34,091 bases of DNA from Bullifex porci (GCF_009695635.1 NZ_VUNN01000023.1:1-34091), one strand, 5' to 3'; shown: positions 1 to 8,172, numbered from the stretch's first letter. Made by a program: numbers and translations. Notes: generated by a model not told the origin, from the sequence alone.

Positions 1-298
1 AGGAAAGCACTTTAGTATGGTTTGTATGTTTTCCCTTTTCATTTGACTTTTTCTGTCCATTTTCAGCTGACTCTTTTTGTCCTTTTTCAACTGACTCTTT
101 TTGTCCTTTTTCAACTGACTCTGACATGGGGAGGGGATTTGCAAAGGCCGCCGTAAAACCGTCCGCAAGATGCAGGAGCTTTCCCGACAGGTCGGCACCG
201 GCGGCCAGCCGGTACGCCTGCCCGCATTTTCCGAACAGGTACACAAAAATCAGATACGGGAGATTGAGGATCACCAGCTTTTTCACATCAGGCTTCAT
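1..298 (-). pseudogene. VirD4/TraG (PcfC-like) coupling protein, N-terminal part fused to repeat peptide
   Basis: The reading frame starts at 298 in an ATGA overlap with the end of pcfB and is open to the window edge. About the first 57 residues (MKPDVKKLVILNLPY..., then a GKCGQAYRLA stretch) match my recollection of the N-terminus of conjugative coupling ATPases of Tn1549-like elements, including the first membrane segment. After a Pro-Leu-Pro at about codon 56 the protein runs into low-complexity ESVEKGQK repeats instead of the second membrane segment and NTPase domain. I infer that the original gene was cut near position 126 by a rearrangement or deletion. Whether another protein follows beyond the left edge cannot be seen. 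An assembly chimera is the main alternative. Confidence 0.6.
20..122. repeat. 24-bp tandem repeat
   Basis: Two perfect 24-bp units (68-91 and 92-115) follow a diverged unit (44-67) and a more degenerate one (20-43); a partial unit ends at 122. Read on the minus strand the unit encodes an octapeptide of the form ESVEKGQK, in frame with the coupling-protein start at 298. The repeat is AT-rich and begins where similarity to VirD4/TraG proteins stops. Confidence 0.9.
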
Positions 299-771
299 CG
301 TTCCAGCCCCCTTTCCCTGATTTTCTCCTTGGCCCGCTGCTTGGTCTGCTCCGCTGTCTTTTGCTTCATGGCAGACAGCACCTTGCGGATGGAGGGCCGC
401 TGCTCCTTGGAGAGTGTCTTTGCCGTAAACTCCCTGAACGCCTGTTCCAGATTGTCCGCATCCTTGGATTTGAAGATCACGACGTAGTGGGGCGGCTGGG
501 TGGTCTTATCCTTTCGCAAGGCAAAATCCACGCCGTATTTCTTGGCACAGGGCTTGAATGCGCCAATGTTGGCCTCGGTGATCTCAATGTTGGAGAGGGC
601 CGCCCCATGCTTTTTGAGCTGCTTTAGGCTCTGCTGGCCGTGGTGCAGCGTGGTCTTGCCTTTGGCCCGGTGCTGCAAATACTTTTTCAGCGCCGCTTGC
701 AGCACCTGGGCCGTGAGCTTGCCCGTTTTCATGGACAGGGCAATGGTTTTCTGATCGACTTCTTCCTGCAA
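295..771 (-). CDS. pcfB: PcfB-family conjugation accessory protein
   Basis: A 158-residue protein of the PcfB (DUF3801) family. It begins MQEEVDQKTIALSMKTGKLT and is rich in Lys, Gln and Ala, with a basic coiled C-terminus, as is usual for this family. PcfB proteins are encoded just before the VirD4-type coupling ATPase in Gram-positive conjugative elements and are thought to work with relaxosome or coupling functions in the cytoplasm. Here the stop codon overlaps the coupling-protein start (ATGA, 295-298), so the two were translationally coupled. High GC and GC-rich codons contrast with the AT-rich chromosome from 2321 on and mark it as foreign. Intact in length, but stranded in an element remnant, so probably without function. 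Confidence 0.8.
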   Translation of the reverse strand: MQEEVDQKTIALSMKTGKLTAQVLQAALKKYLQHRAKGKTTLHHGQQSLKQLKKHGAALSNIEITEANIGAFKPCAKKYGVDFALRKDKTTQPPHYVVIFKSKDADNLEQAFREFTAKTLSKEQRPSIRKVLSAMKQKTAEQTKQRAKEKIRERGLER

Positions 772-865
772 TAAGCATCCCTCCTTGTCAAAAAGTCAAA
801 AATGGCGTCTAAGGTGGAACCACCAGACGCCGCAGGTAACAACGGTTCAAAGCGCCTCCTTTTCC

Positions 866-2065
866 TCACAGGCTTTCATCCGGCGAACAGGAATAGTCCG
901 GCAGGCCGGATTTTGGTTTGCCCCAATCCGGCTGCGCCATATCGTGCGCCACAAGGGACGTGTAGTAGTTACTAATGGTGCTGGGGGCATTGAACAGCAT
1001 AGCCCGTAAATACTGCTTGATGTTGCGGACTTTCGTGGTGTTCTCCCGCAGGCAGTCAAAGACAAAGCGGATATGTTCACTGTTCAGCTTCATAAACTTG
1101 GACTTCACCAGCTCGGCGGGGTAATCATCCCCGGCAATACGGATGGTCTTGCGGGAGGTACAGACGGTTTCCAGCATCAGGTCAACGATCTCGTCAAGCT
1201 GCTCCCGGTCAATGGAACTGTCCTGAATGAGATAGTCATATTCGATATTCTCCAAAAGGATTTCCCGATAAATCTGTACTGCCGCATCCTTTCCTGTTCC
1301 TTTCCGTTCCGGCTGTGCAGCCGCCGCTTCGTCCTCCACAGGGGCAGGGGTCAGGGATGGGAAAGGAATGGAATCGGTACTTTGTCCATCTGTATTTATT
1401 TTTTCTTTTCTTGGTAAGTTAGTTCTTTGTATCTCTTTATTTAATTGCGTTGGATTTCCCGACGCCGGATTATCCGATGTCGGGTTATCCGATGTTGGAT
1501 TTTCCAACACCGGGTTTTCCAATACCGGCTTAGCCAACACTGGCTGCTCGTAAATGGTATAGACCATATCGGCCATTTTGCCCTTTGCGTCACGGCCCTG
1601 CTCCCGCCTGATATATCCGGCCCGTTCCAGCTCCCACACCGCCGTCCTGATGGCGTCAATGCTTTCCCGGTTGATAAGGGACAGGCCCTTTAGGGTGTAG
1701 TCCCAATCCTCCGGCAAGGACAGCATTTGTGACAGCAGGCCCTTGGCTTTCAGGGACAGGGCTTTGTTCCGTAGGTGGTGGTTGGACATCACCGTATAGC
1801 CTTTGTTCTTCTCCACGCGGAATACTGCCATATCGTTGTCAGCTCCTTTCACTGTGAATTTGACCGCAGCAAAAGCGGTCAGCTTGCCCGGCTGATAGGG
1901 ACACTCTGCATACACGCAGTATTGATATTTCCAATCCGGGCGATAGAAGCGGCAACTGCCGCAATCCTCCGGCGCGTTCGCCCCGCCGCCGTCGTAGTGA
2001 TCGAAACCGGGCTTTTCCTGCATCAGCCGTTCAAAGGCCCGGTCTTGGCCGGAAGTAAAGTACAT
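866..2065 (-). CDS. DUF6017-type replication-initiator-like protein of a conjugative element
   Basis: A 399-residue protein. I place the start at 2065 (ATG, MYFTSGQDR) because AAAGGAGG lies at the right distance; the frame is open further upstream without support. The first 60 residues hold a Cys-rich segment (CGSCRFYRP, CVYAECPY). Next comes a winged-helix segment (NHHLRNKALSLKAKGLLSQM, then SLINRESIDAIRTAVWELE) typical of RepA_N-like initiators. A degenerate NPTSD/NPVLE pentapeptide linker follows, and a C-terminal domain (about 265-385) resembles DUF6017, including ELVKSKFMKLNSEHIRFV. Such proteins sit upstream of pcfB and virD4 in Tn1549-like elements. The role in replication or control of the excised element is inferred from family and context. 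GC-rich, unlike the host. Confidence 0.75.
   Translation of the reverse strand: MYFTSGQDRAFERLMQEKPGFDHYDGGGANAPEDCGSCRFYRPDWKYQYCVYAECPYQPGKLTAFAAVKFTVKGADNDMAVFRVEKNKGYTVMSNHHLRNKALSLKAKGLLSQMLSLPEDWDYTLKGLSLINRESIDAIRTAVWELERAGYIRREQGRDAKGKMADMVYTIYEQPVLAKPVLENPVLENPTSDNPTSDNPASGNPTQLNKEIQRTNLPRKEKINTDGQSTDSIPFPSLTPAPVEDEAAAAQPERKGTGKDAAVQIYREILLENIEYDYLIQDSSIDREQLDEIVDLMLETVCTSRKTIRIAGDDYPAELVKSKFMKLNSEHIRFVFDCLRENTTKVRNIKQYLRAMLFNAPSTISNYYTSLVAHDMAQPDWGKPKSGLPDYSCSPDESL
1450..1545 (-). repeat. 15-bp degenerate repeats coding a pentapeptide linker
   Basis: Successive 15-bp units encode NPTSD, NPTSD, NPASG and, before them, NPVLE, KPVLA-like units. They form a flexible linker between the winged-helix part and the C-terminal domain of the initiator-like protein. 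Copy number is likely to vary between related elements. Confidence 0.7.
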
Positions 2066-2095
2066 AGCGTCGCCTCCTTTCTGAATTTGGGCATG

Positions 2096-2129
2096 AAAAA
2101 AGCCGCAGACTTTTTTCAAAATCTGCGGC
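2096..2129 (-). terminator. Rho-independent terminator/attenuator upstream of initiator-like gene
   Basis: On the minus strand GCCGCAGA (2129-2122) pairs with TCTGCGGC (2109-2102) and is followed by a run of T (2101-2096). It lies 31 bases before the start at 2065, so it could attenuate transcription into that gene or end an upstream element transcript. Confidence 0.7.
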
Positions 2130-2142
2130 AAAGCCTATGAGA

Positions 2143-2170
2143 AAAGGACACCGTTCTCACGATGTCCTTT
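2143..2170. repeat. Inverted repeat in element leader
   Basis: AAAGGACA (2143-2150) and TGTCCTTT (2163-2170) form a perfect 8-bp stem with a 12-base loop, just upstream of the terminator-like hairpin. Possibly part of the same attenuator leader. Confidence 0.5.
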
Positions 2171-2183
2171 CCATTCTGAATAT

Positions 2184-2312
2184 TCAATTTTTTGTGTTCC
2201 CACACTCCATATCAATGACTACCGAAACGGTGATATAGTCCTCAATACGCTTATTACGGAATTTATCGCCCTCTGCGTCAAACACCACATGACGGGAAAA
2301 GTGCCTGAATCT
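2184..2312 (-). pseudogene. C-terminal fragment of an element protein at the junction with rlmD
   Basis: An open frame ending with TGA at 2184 reads ...FSRHVVFDAEGDKFRNK, then RIEDYITVSVVIDMECG. The codon use and GC are those of the conjugative element rather than the chromosome. It has no start before it meets the rlmD stop codon region (2321), so it is a tail cut at the element/chromosome junction, somewhere around 2296-2320. I do not recognise the family. Confidence 0.45.
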
Positions 2313-2320
2313 AAGGATTT

Positions 2321-3475
2321 CTACAAGGTTTCTCTTTGTAGCAACACTATTGTCTCCACATGATTTGATCTAGGGAACATATCAATTGGCTGAGAACCAT
2401 ATACCTCATATGGACCAAACTTCAATAAGTATTTTATATCTCTATTTTGGGTATGAGGGTTGCAAGAGATATAAACAATATTTTTAGCACCTAGCTTGAT
2501 CAAGGATGATAAAAATCTCTCATCAGAGCCCGCTCTAGGTGGATCTAAAAATGCAATATCAAAGCTTTCCTTTCTCTTAGCTGCTTCCTTACAATAAACT
2601 GAAGCATCTGCAGTTACAAAAGAAATGTTTTCAATATTATTTAGCTTTGCATTTTCCTTTGCATCCTCAACAGCTTTACCATTTAGCTCTACACAAACAA
2701 CCTCTTTAGCCTTTTTAGCGGCTACTAATCCAATAGTTCCAGTTCCTGAATAAGCATCTAAAACTCTTTCATTACCTGTTAGTCTTGCCATTTTAACTGC
2801 AATTTTATATAAAACCTCAGTTTGCTTAGAATTAATTTGGTAAAAGGATGCAGAAGATAATCTAATCTTTAAGCCACAAAGCTCATCATTAATATAACCA
2901 TTTCCATATAATACTTTTATAGGAGCATCTTGATTAATAACCATAGAATCATCTCTATCATTTACTTGATAGGTTATAGTTTTTATCTCAGGATGCATCT
3001 GCTTAAGAGCGTTAACAAACTCCTTTGAGGAAGGAAATTCATCACGTCCAAAGACTAAAAATACTAATACTTCACCTGATATATGCCCACGTCTAAGTAG
3101 GATATAGCGAATATTTCCACTCTTTAAATCCTCATCATAAGGCTTTATTTTATATGTCTTTAAAAGTCTTCGAATAGAGCGAAGAATCTCTGAAGCACCC
3201 TCAAACTCTAATGCGCAATCCTTTACAGGAACTATACGATGGGAATTCTTCTGATAAAGCCCTGTACAAATATCACCTTTTCTATCATATCCAACTACTG
3301 CTTGTACCTTATCACGATAGCGAGTAGTCTCAGAACCTATTATTGAGGCTACTGGACCAAAGCCCTTTAAATTTCTACATACAACACGGGTCTTTTCAGC
3401 AAGCTCCTCCTCATAGGAGCCTACGAAATCACAACCACCACAATAAGGAGCAAGAGGACAAGTCTTATCTTTCAT
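2321..3475 (-). CDS. rlmD: 23S rRNA (uracil-5-)-methyltransferase, RlmD/RumA family
   Basis: A 384-residue SAM-dependent enzyme that methylates C5 of a uridine in 23S rRNA. The N-terminal [4Fe-4S] ligands are visible: Cys6, Cys12, Cys15 (CPLAPYCGGC) and Cys87. The SAM loop DAYSGTGTIGL lies near residue 240, the DPPRAG motif near 310, and the catalytic Cys in ISCNP near 335; the C-terminus has the conserved HVET. There is no N-terminal TRAM domain, so the protein is shorter than E. coli RlmD. It overlaps the end of the flavodoxin gene by 11 bases and is the last gene of a five-gene minus-strand operon. The 3' end of rumA-type genes is a known integration site for some streptococcal ICEs, which fits the element remnant next door. 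Whether it modifies U1939, U747 or both cannot be told. Confidence 0.9.
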   Translation of the reverse strand: MKDKTCPLAPYCGGCDFVGSYEEELAEKTRVVCRNLKGFGPVASIIGSETTRYRDKVQAVVGYDRKGDICTGLYQKNSHRIVPVKDCALEFEGASEILRSIRRLLKTYKIKPYDEDLKSGNIRYILLRRGHISGEVLVFLVFGRDEFPSSKEFVNALKQMHPEIKTITYQVNDRDDSMVINQDAPIKVLYGNGYINDELCGLKIRLSSASFYQINSKQTEVLYKIAVKMARLTGNERVLDAYSGTGTIGLVAAKKAKEVVCVELNGKAVEDAKENAKLNNIENISFVTADASVYCKEAAKRKESFDIAFLDPPRAGSDERFLSSLIKLGAKNIVYISCNPHTQNRDIKYLLKFGPYEVYGSQPIDMFPRSNHVETIVLLQRETL

Positions 3476-3965
3476 TTAAATAATCCTTTATAAGTGCATC
3501 ACAATAAGAAAAATCAACAAAGGAACCACCAACATTAAGTCTTCTTAAGGTTTCTTCCTCATCTGCACTTCGCACAACCTTCTTTTCAAGAGAGCTCTTA
3601 ACCATCTTTAAAATACTCTTCTTTAGAAAGTTGAGCTTAGAATAATCTAAGCCACCAGGCACATAATATATTTGCTCTGCGTCAATATGATTTTCCTTTG
3701 CTAATTGGTTAATTACCTCACTAGAAGGAGGAACTATTCCACAAGCAAGGACCCTAATTTTCCTTTGGTCGACTTCATTTCTTATATCTGTAAGCTCTGT
3801 GATATTACCACCAAATACAGAAGAACAGAATATGATATTATCATTTTTATTTAGCCCGCTACCCTTTTTGTACTCTATTGCTTGGAGCTTTAATTTATCT
3901 GCAATATAATCTGCATATTGCTTTGTGAATCCTGTTCTAGAAACATAAAGTAACTTAACATCCAT
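3465..3965 (-). CDS. Flavodoxin-domain protein
   Basis: A 166-residue protein starting MDVKLLYVSRTGFTKQYADY. The pattern hydrophobic strand then S-R-T-G-F-T-K is the FMN phosphate-binding loop of flavodoxins. FCSSVFGGNI fits the second FMN-contacting loop, and LACGIVPPS the fourth strand. It belongs with Flavodoxin_5/HemG-like proteins; the C-terminal 45 residues carry a KVV..EEETLRRLN tail resembling the tail of the broken paralogue at 10063-10573. It overlaps rlmD (11 bases) and shares one base with mlrC, so it is translationally coupled. Likely a low-potential electron carrier or FMN reductase; the partner is unknown. Confidence 0.75.
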   Translation of the reverse strand: MDVKLLYVSRTGFTKQYADYIADKLKLQAIEYKKGSGLNKNDNIIFCSSVFGGNITELTDIRNEVDQRKIRVLACGIVPPSSEVINQLAKENHIDAEQIYYVPGGLDYSKLNFLKKSILKMVKSSLEKKVVRSADEEETLRRLNVGGSFVDFSYCDALIKDYLNER

Positions 3966-5419
3966 TATAAAATTTCCTTTACCTCTACCATGGCATCCTT
4001 ATCGAGAGGATAAAAAGGACGAGGAAGCTTTTTATACTCTAATCTTTCAAAAAGCTCATTTGAGCTTCCATCTGTTAAAGCTAAAATTGATTTATTAGCT
4101 ATAGCCTTTAGCTCAGGCTCTAGATATCCTAGCTTAACTACTATAACTCTTCTGTCCTTAGCAACTACTCCTAAAGATTCCATCATTTCAACTTCATAAC
4201 ACCCCATATGTGCAGATGTTACGACTACATCAACTCCTTTTATTCTAATTAATGCTATACGCTTATTATTATATGAAGGGCAAAGAGCTATTACCTTACC
4301 TTCAAATTCAATTGGCTTACTCTTTATATTATCAAACTTTGCACCAAGATAGCCTTTAATGCTTGAATCCTTACCACTATTAAAAGCTAAATCTACAACC
4401 TCAGGATCATAAAATGCTTGATAAATTAAAGGTGGTTTTAGAGTAGTAAGATAATTATCAGCTAATATTCTTCTTAAAAAATTAGTTACATCACCACTTG
4501 AGCCCGCAGTTGGGTTATCTCCACTATCAGATATAATAATAGGAAAGGATTTTTGAGAAATATATTCCTTACATTTTGCTAATGCCTCAAGCTCCTCATA
4601 GGCTTCACAGCAAAATTTAAAATCATCCTTGTATTTACAAAATGTATTAGCTATATCAAGAGCAATAGAGGCTGCATGGCTCTTTGAAATAGCAGATACA
4701 CATAGAGCTGTAACTCCATTTTCCTCAACATCTGCCCAAGGGAAGCCCATAAAAAGAGAAACAGACTCAGCTTCCTTTTCTCTTTCTCTAACCTTAGCCA
4801 TAATACTCTTCATCGGTTCAGTAGAGGTTTCACTCTTTTCACCAGCGATTAGCATAGGAATGCGAAAAGCACTCATATATAGTCTTTTATTATTTATGAG
4901 CTTTATAAGTAGGTTTGCTGCAGCAATACCTGTTTCAATAGTATCTGTATGAGGTGCACACTTATAACCAACTACACCATCAATTAAAGCTAGTAGCTCC
5001 TCTGTTATTGTCGCATGCATATCTAAGGAAGCAGTAATTGGAGTGTGTGGACAAAGCAATCTAATTTGCTTTAAAAGATCACTTTCAGCCTTACCAATTT
5101 CTTTAACTCTCATCGAACCATGAAGAGCTAGGCAAATGCCATCGACAGGCAAAGTCTCTTTAAGAGAGGTAAGGAATTCCTCTCTTAAATTTAAGTATAC
5201 ATTTTTATCCCATTCACCATTAGGAACAGCTCTAGCATGTAGAGAGGAAACAACCTCGAAGCCCTTATCTCTTAAAGCTTTATTAATACCATAGAGGCTA
5301 TCCTCTCTCATACACTCCTGTAGCTGCTCCCCTCTACGAACTAATATATCCTCAATTGTGGTAACAATTGGATTAAAGGTATCTGACTCATGGTGAAAGC
5401 CACCTGTAAATATCTTCAT
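3965..5419 (-). CDS. MlrC-like M81-family metallopeptidase
   Basis: 484 residues, full length for the M81/MlrC family. The start at 5419 overlaps the cutC stop by one base (TGATG); a TTG one codon earlier is possible. Family marks: N-terminal GGFHHESDTFNP, LALHGSMRVKE with the expected acidic and His residues, SLDMHATITEEL, CAPHTDTIETG, and in the C-terminal domain SDSGDNPTAGSSGD. The name-giving MlrC of Sphingomonas opens peptide products of microcystin, but most homologues sit in bacteria that never meet that toxin, and their natural substrates are unknown. The neighbours (ATC hydrolase-like, CutC, flavodoxin) suggest metabolism of a small amide or amino-acid derivative; that is inference. 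Confidence 0.85.
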   Translation of the reverse strand: MKIFTGGFHHESDTFNPIVTTIEDILVRRGEQLQECMREDSLYGINKALRDKGFEVVSSLHARAVPNGEWDKNVYLNLREEFLTSLKETLPVDGICLALHGSMRVKEIGKAESDLLKQIRLLCPHTPITASLDMHATITEELLALIDGVVGYKCAPHTDTIETGIAAANLLIKLINNKRLYMSAFRIPMLIAGEKSETSTEPMKSIMAKVREREKEAESVSLFMGFPWADVEENGVTALCVSAISKSHAASIALDIANTFCKYKDDFKFCCEAYEELEALAKCKEYISQKSFPIIISDSGDNPTAGSSGDVTNFLRRILADNYLTTLKPPLIYQAFYDPEVVDLAFNSGKDSSIKGYLGAKFDNIKSKPIEFEGKVIALCPSYNNKRIALIRIKGVDVVVTSAHMGCYEVEMMESLGVVAKDRRVIVVKLGYLEPELKAIANKSILALTDGSSNELFERLEYKKLPRPFYPLDKDAMVEVKEIL

Positions 5420-6162
5420 CAAAGAGTACCCATTACATCAGATACTCTACTTGAGGAGGTATGAGTAATAGTAAACTCACTTTGTCTCAACAAGCCACCC
5501 ATATATATGTGTCCTGGATGGAACTTCATCTTACTTGTCGTCTCATATGGAAGATAAATATGATATTCCTTTGCCTTAATTTTAGCTCTTAATTTTGGAA
5601 AGTTTCTCTCTGTAATACCACACCCTGGCATTACGATTATTCTATCTCCAGCAATTTGTACAAGCTCCTCAAGTAAATCATCACCCTCAGGAACTGTAGC
5701 CTCTTGGCCACTTGTAAGAACTCTATCAACACCAAGCTCTATCAACTCTTCAAGGCTCTTATATGGGTCACGAGTCATATCAAAGGCTCTGTGGAAGGTA
5801 ACAGCTAATGGACGAGCTAGCTCAATTATCTCCTTAGAGCGCTTTACATCAATATCTCCCTCTGGAGTTAATATTCCAAAGACAATTCCATTTATTCCTG
5901 TTTCTTTAAAGGCTTTTATATCCTCCTTCATTACTTCAAACTCTTCATCTGAGTAACAAAAGTCACCACCACGAGGTCTTATCATGGCATTTATCTTAAT
6001 ATTACTTTTCTTTAATGCAGTTTTTACAGTTCCAATTGTAGGAGTTAACCCTCCTTCAAATAAATCACTACAAAGCTCTACTCTATCAGCACCACCCTTC
6101 TCAGCTGCAATAACAGACTCAACTGACTCAAGACATATCTCTATAATAGGTCTATCAACCAT
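5419..6162 (-). CDS. cutC: CutC family protein
   Basis: 247 residues forming a single TIM-barrel, with the family start IEICLESVESVIAAEKGGAD, the RVELCSDLFEGGLTPT segment, MIRPRGGDFCYSD and TFHRAFD. CutC was named for copper homeostasis in E. coli, but that assignment has been questioned and the enzymatic role is unsettled. The gene lies 11 bases after the ATC hydrolase-like gene and overlaps mlrC by one base. A GGGGGA tract before the ATG serves as ribosome binding site. Identification is firm; function is not. Confidence 0.9.
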   Translation of the reverse strand: MVDRPIIEICLESVESVIAAEKGGADRVELCSDLFEGGLTPTIGTVKTALKKSNIKINAMIRPRGGDFCYSDEEFEVMKEDIKAFKETGINGIVFGILTPEGDIDVKRSKEIIELARPLAVTFHRAFDMTRDPYKSLEELIELGVDRVLTSGQEATVPEGDDLLEELVQIAGDRIIVMPGCGITERNFPKLRAKIKAKEYHIYLPYETTSKMKFHPGHIYMGGLLRQSEFTITHTSSSRVSDVMGTL

Positions 6163-6173
6163 AATTCCCCCAA

Positions 6174-6668
6174 CTATTTATTATTTTTATGATACCTTAA
6201 TGCACAAATATCATCACCCTTAGCAATACACTTTGGAAGATCAAGGACTGCACCATACTCCTCACCTATTCCATGATCCCCACACATTGCAATATCACAA
6301 AGTCTTGCAATTTCCTCATCTGAGCAGCCCTGCTTCTGCCAAGCCTTTACAAGAGGACAGTAGTGGAAATCGATATTCAACTCATCATCTGTACTCTTTT
6401 TAATATCCATCTCAAAGACCATTTGAGCAGGCTTTGAGAAAAGAGTTTTTTTAAGTCCCTTCAAAGAATCTGTCTTACCCTTCTTAACGAGGTTCTTACC
6501 CTGATAAAGCCCGCAACGTTTAACAGCTGCTGGAGCAAAGTCCTCCCACTTTAAGCCCTTCTTACCAGCCTCATCACAAAGTAAATAGAGCCAAAGTGCT
6601 CTATGCTCTAATAATTCTCTAATTGCAACAATTAATGGATTCTTACTTTTCGCTTCATTTTTAATCAT
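6174..6668 (-). CDS. L-2-amino-thiazoline-4-carboxylate hydrolase-like protein
   Basis: 164 residues resembling the ATC hydrolase family (PF14196): the C-terminal part has FHYCPLVKAWQKQGCSDEE, then LCDIAMCGDHG and LDLPKCIAKGDDICALRY, with conserved Cys and His. ATC hydrolase opens 2-aminothiazoline-4-carboxylate to N-carbamoyl-cysteine; many gut homologues are annotated so without biochemistry. First gene of the minus-strand operon that runs to rlmD. No Shine-Dalgarno is visible before the ATG at 6668, and a TATACT box ends seven bases before it, so the mRNA may be leaderless. Family call moderately sure; substrate unknown. Confidence 0.7.
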   Translation of the reverse strand: MIKNEAKSKNPLIVAIRELLEHRALWLYLLCDEAGKKGLKWEDFAPAAVKRCGLYQGKNLVKKGKTDSLKGLKKTLFSKPAQMVFEMDIKKSTDDELNIDFHYCPLVKAWQKQGCSDEEIARLCDIAMCGDHGIGEEYGAVLDLPKCIAKGDDICALRYHKNNK

Positions 6669-6754
6669 GTATGCTAGTATACCTTGTTTTTAGCGACAAA
6701 GTTAAAAAAATACTATAAACTTGATATATCTTGAATTAAGGGAAGGTAAATTAT

Positions 6755-7948
6755 ATGGCAAGAACAACAGGCGTTGTATCTAGGGGTATTAGATGCCCAA
6801 TAATCAAGCAGGGTGATGACCTAATTACTATTGTAAAGGATAGTGTTCTAGAAGCAGTAAAGGAAGAAAACATTAAGGTTAGAGACAGAGATATCGTAGG
6901 TGTTACAGAGGCAGTTGTTGCAAGAACACAAGGAAATTATTGCTCCTGTGATGATATTGCAAAGGATGTAAAGGCAAAATTTGGTGATAGTACTATCGGA
7001 CTAATTTTCCCAATCCTTTCAAGAAATAGATTCTCTCTTATCCTAAAGGGTATCGCTAGAGGCGCAAAAAAGATTGTGTTGATGCTCAGCTATCCATCAG
7101 ATGAGGTTGGTAACCACCTAGTTTCACTTGATCAGGTAGATGAGGAAGGCATTAACCCATACAGTGATGTACTAACAGAAGAGGAATATAGAAAGCACTT
7201 CGGATATCAAAAGCATGAGTTTACAGGTGTTGACTATGTCGAATTCTATAAAGAGCTCATTACAAATGAAGATTGTGAAGCAGAAATTATCTTTGCTAAC
7301 AATGCACTCAGAATTCTAGATAAAACAGATGCAGTAATTTGTGCTGATATCCACACAAGAGCAAGAAGTAAAAGATTATTAAAGAAAGCTGGGGCAAGAA
7401 TAGTTCTTGGGCTTGATGAATTAATGAATAAGAGTGTTGATGGCTCAGGGTATAACGCTGAATTTGGTCTCCTTGGTTCAAATAAAGCAACAGAAAATAC
7501 TCTAAAGCTATTTCCAAGAGATGCACAAGTATTTGCTGAAGGCCTTTCAAAGGCATTATCAGAGGCAACAGGTAAAAACGTTGAAGCTCTTGTTTATGGT
7601 GATGGTGCATTTAAGGATCCTCAAGGAAAGATTTGGGAGCTTGCAGACCCTGTTGTTTCTCCAGGCTTTACAGCAGGCTTATTAGGACTTCCTAATGAAG
7701 TAAAGCTTAAGTACCTTGCAGATAATGACTTTGCTCAGCTTAAGGGTGAAGAATTAAAGGCTGCAATGAAGGACTTCATCGCACACAAAAACTCAGACCT
7801 TAAGGGTCAAATGGTAAGCCAAGGAACAACTCCTAGAAAGATTACTGATTTAATTGGTTCTCTTTGTGACCTTACTAGTGGTAGTGGTGATAAAGGAACT
7901 CCAGTTATCTTTATTCAAGGATACTTCGACACCTATGCAGATGAATAA
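6755..7948 (+). CDS. CofE-like coenzyme F420-0:L-glutamate ligase family protein
   Basis: 397 residues. The N-terminal part (GIRCPIIKQGDDL, DRDIVGVTEAVVARTQG) and the central motifs (IIFANNALRILDKTDAVICA, YGDGAFKDP) are those of the F420_ligase fold. It is much longer than archaeal CofE (about 250 residues). A GGGAAGG ribosome site precedes the ATG, and a strong terminator follows. Nothing else in this window belongs to F420 synthesis, and most bacteria with this long form have no F420. It probably joins glutamate or another amino acid to a different acid; this is inference. Transcribed divergently from the cutC/mlrC operon with an 86-base gap. Confidence 0.8.
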   Translation: MARTTGVVSRGIRCPIIKQGDDLITIVKDSVLEAVKEENIKVRDRDIVGVTEAVVARTQGNYCSCDDIAKDVKAKFGDSTIGLIFPILSRNRFSLILKGIARGAKKIVLMLSYPSDEVGNHLVSLDQVDEEGINPYSDVLTEEEYRKHFGYQKHEFTGVDYVEFYKELITNEDCEAEIIFANNALRILDKTDAVICADIHTRARSKRLLKKAGARIVLGLDELMNKSVDGSGYNAEFGLLGSNKATENTLKLFPRDAQVFAEGLSKALSEATGKNVEALVYGDGAFKDPQGKIWELADPVVSPGFTAGLLGLPNEVKLKYLADNDFAQLKGEELKAAMKDFIAHKNSDLKGQMVSQGTTPRKITDLIGSLCDLTSGSGDKGTPVIFIQGYFDTYADE

Positions 7949-7968
7949 TTAATTCATTCTAAGTTATT

Positions 7969-7994
7969 CCCTAGGATTTCCTAGGGATTTTTTT
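7969..7994 (+). terminator. Rho-independent terminator
   Basis: CCCTAGG (7969-7975), loop ATTT, CCTAGGG (7980-7986), then a T run to 7994. Ends the CofE-like gene. Confidence 0.9.
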
Positions 7995-8023
7995 GTCTTC
8001 AGCTATTATTGATTTACAGTTTC

Positions 8024-8172
8024 TTACATAAGTGTGTAAAGAGTTGCATTCAAAACAAATACTGCCGCTATAATATAAAGAACTGGATCAATTAGGTGTG
8101 CTCTTTTTCGTAATACCATTACAACTACATAAGAAACTACTCCCAACATAACCCCAGTTGTGATGGAAGATT
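8024..8172 (-). pseudogene. C-terminal tail of an NCS2-type permease
   Basis: About 48 residues (SSITTGVMLGVVSYVVVMVL..., then DPVLYIIAAVFVLN) ending in TAA at 8024. They resemble the last two membrane segments of AzgA/PbuG-like nucleobase permeases, which share an S-I-x-T/N-G start and a final AAxFV segment. The frame is cut at about 8172, where a GC-rich IS-like patch begins. No other part of the permease is found in the window. The family call rests on short similarity. Confidence 0.5.

Noticed and set aside
20-122. CRISPR array
   Set aside because: Contiguous 24-bp units without spacers, and the frame stays open through them.
7308-7610. Minus-strand ORF inside the CofE-like gene
   Set aside because: His/Leu/Gln-rich composition is that of an antisense shadow; the + strand gene is clearly coding.
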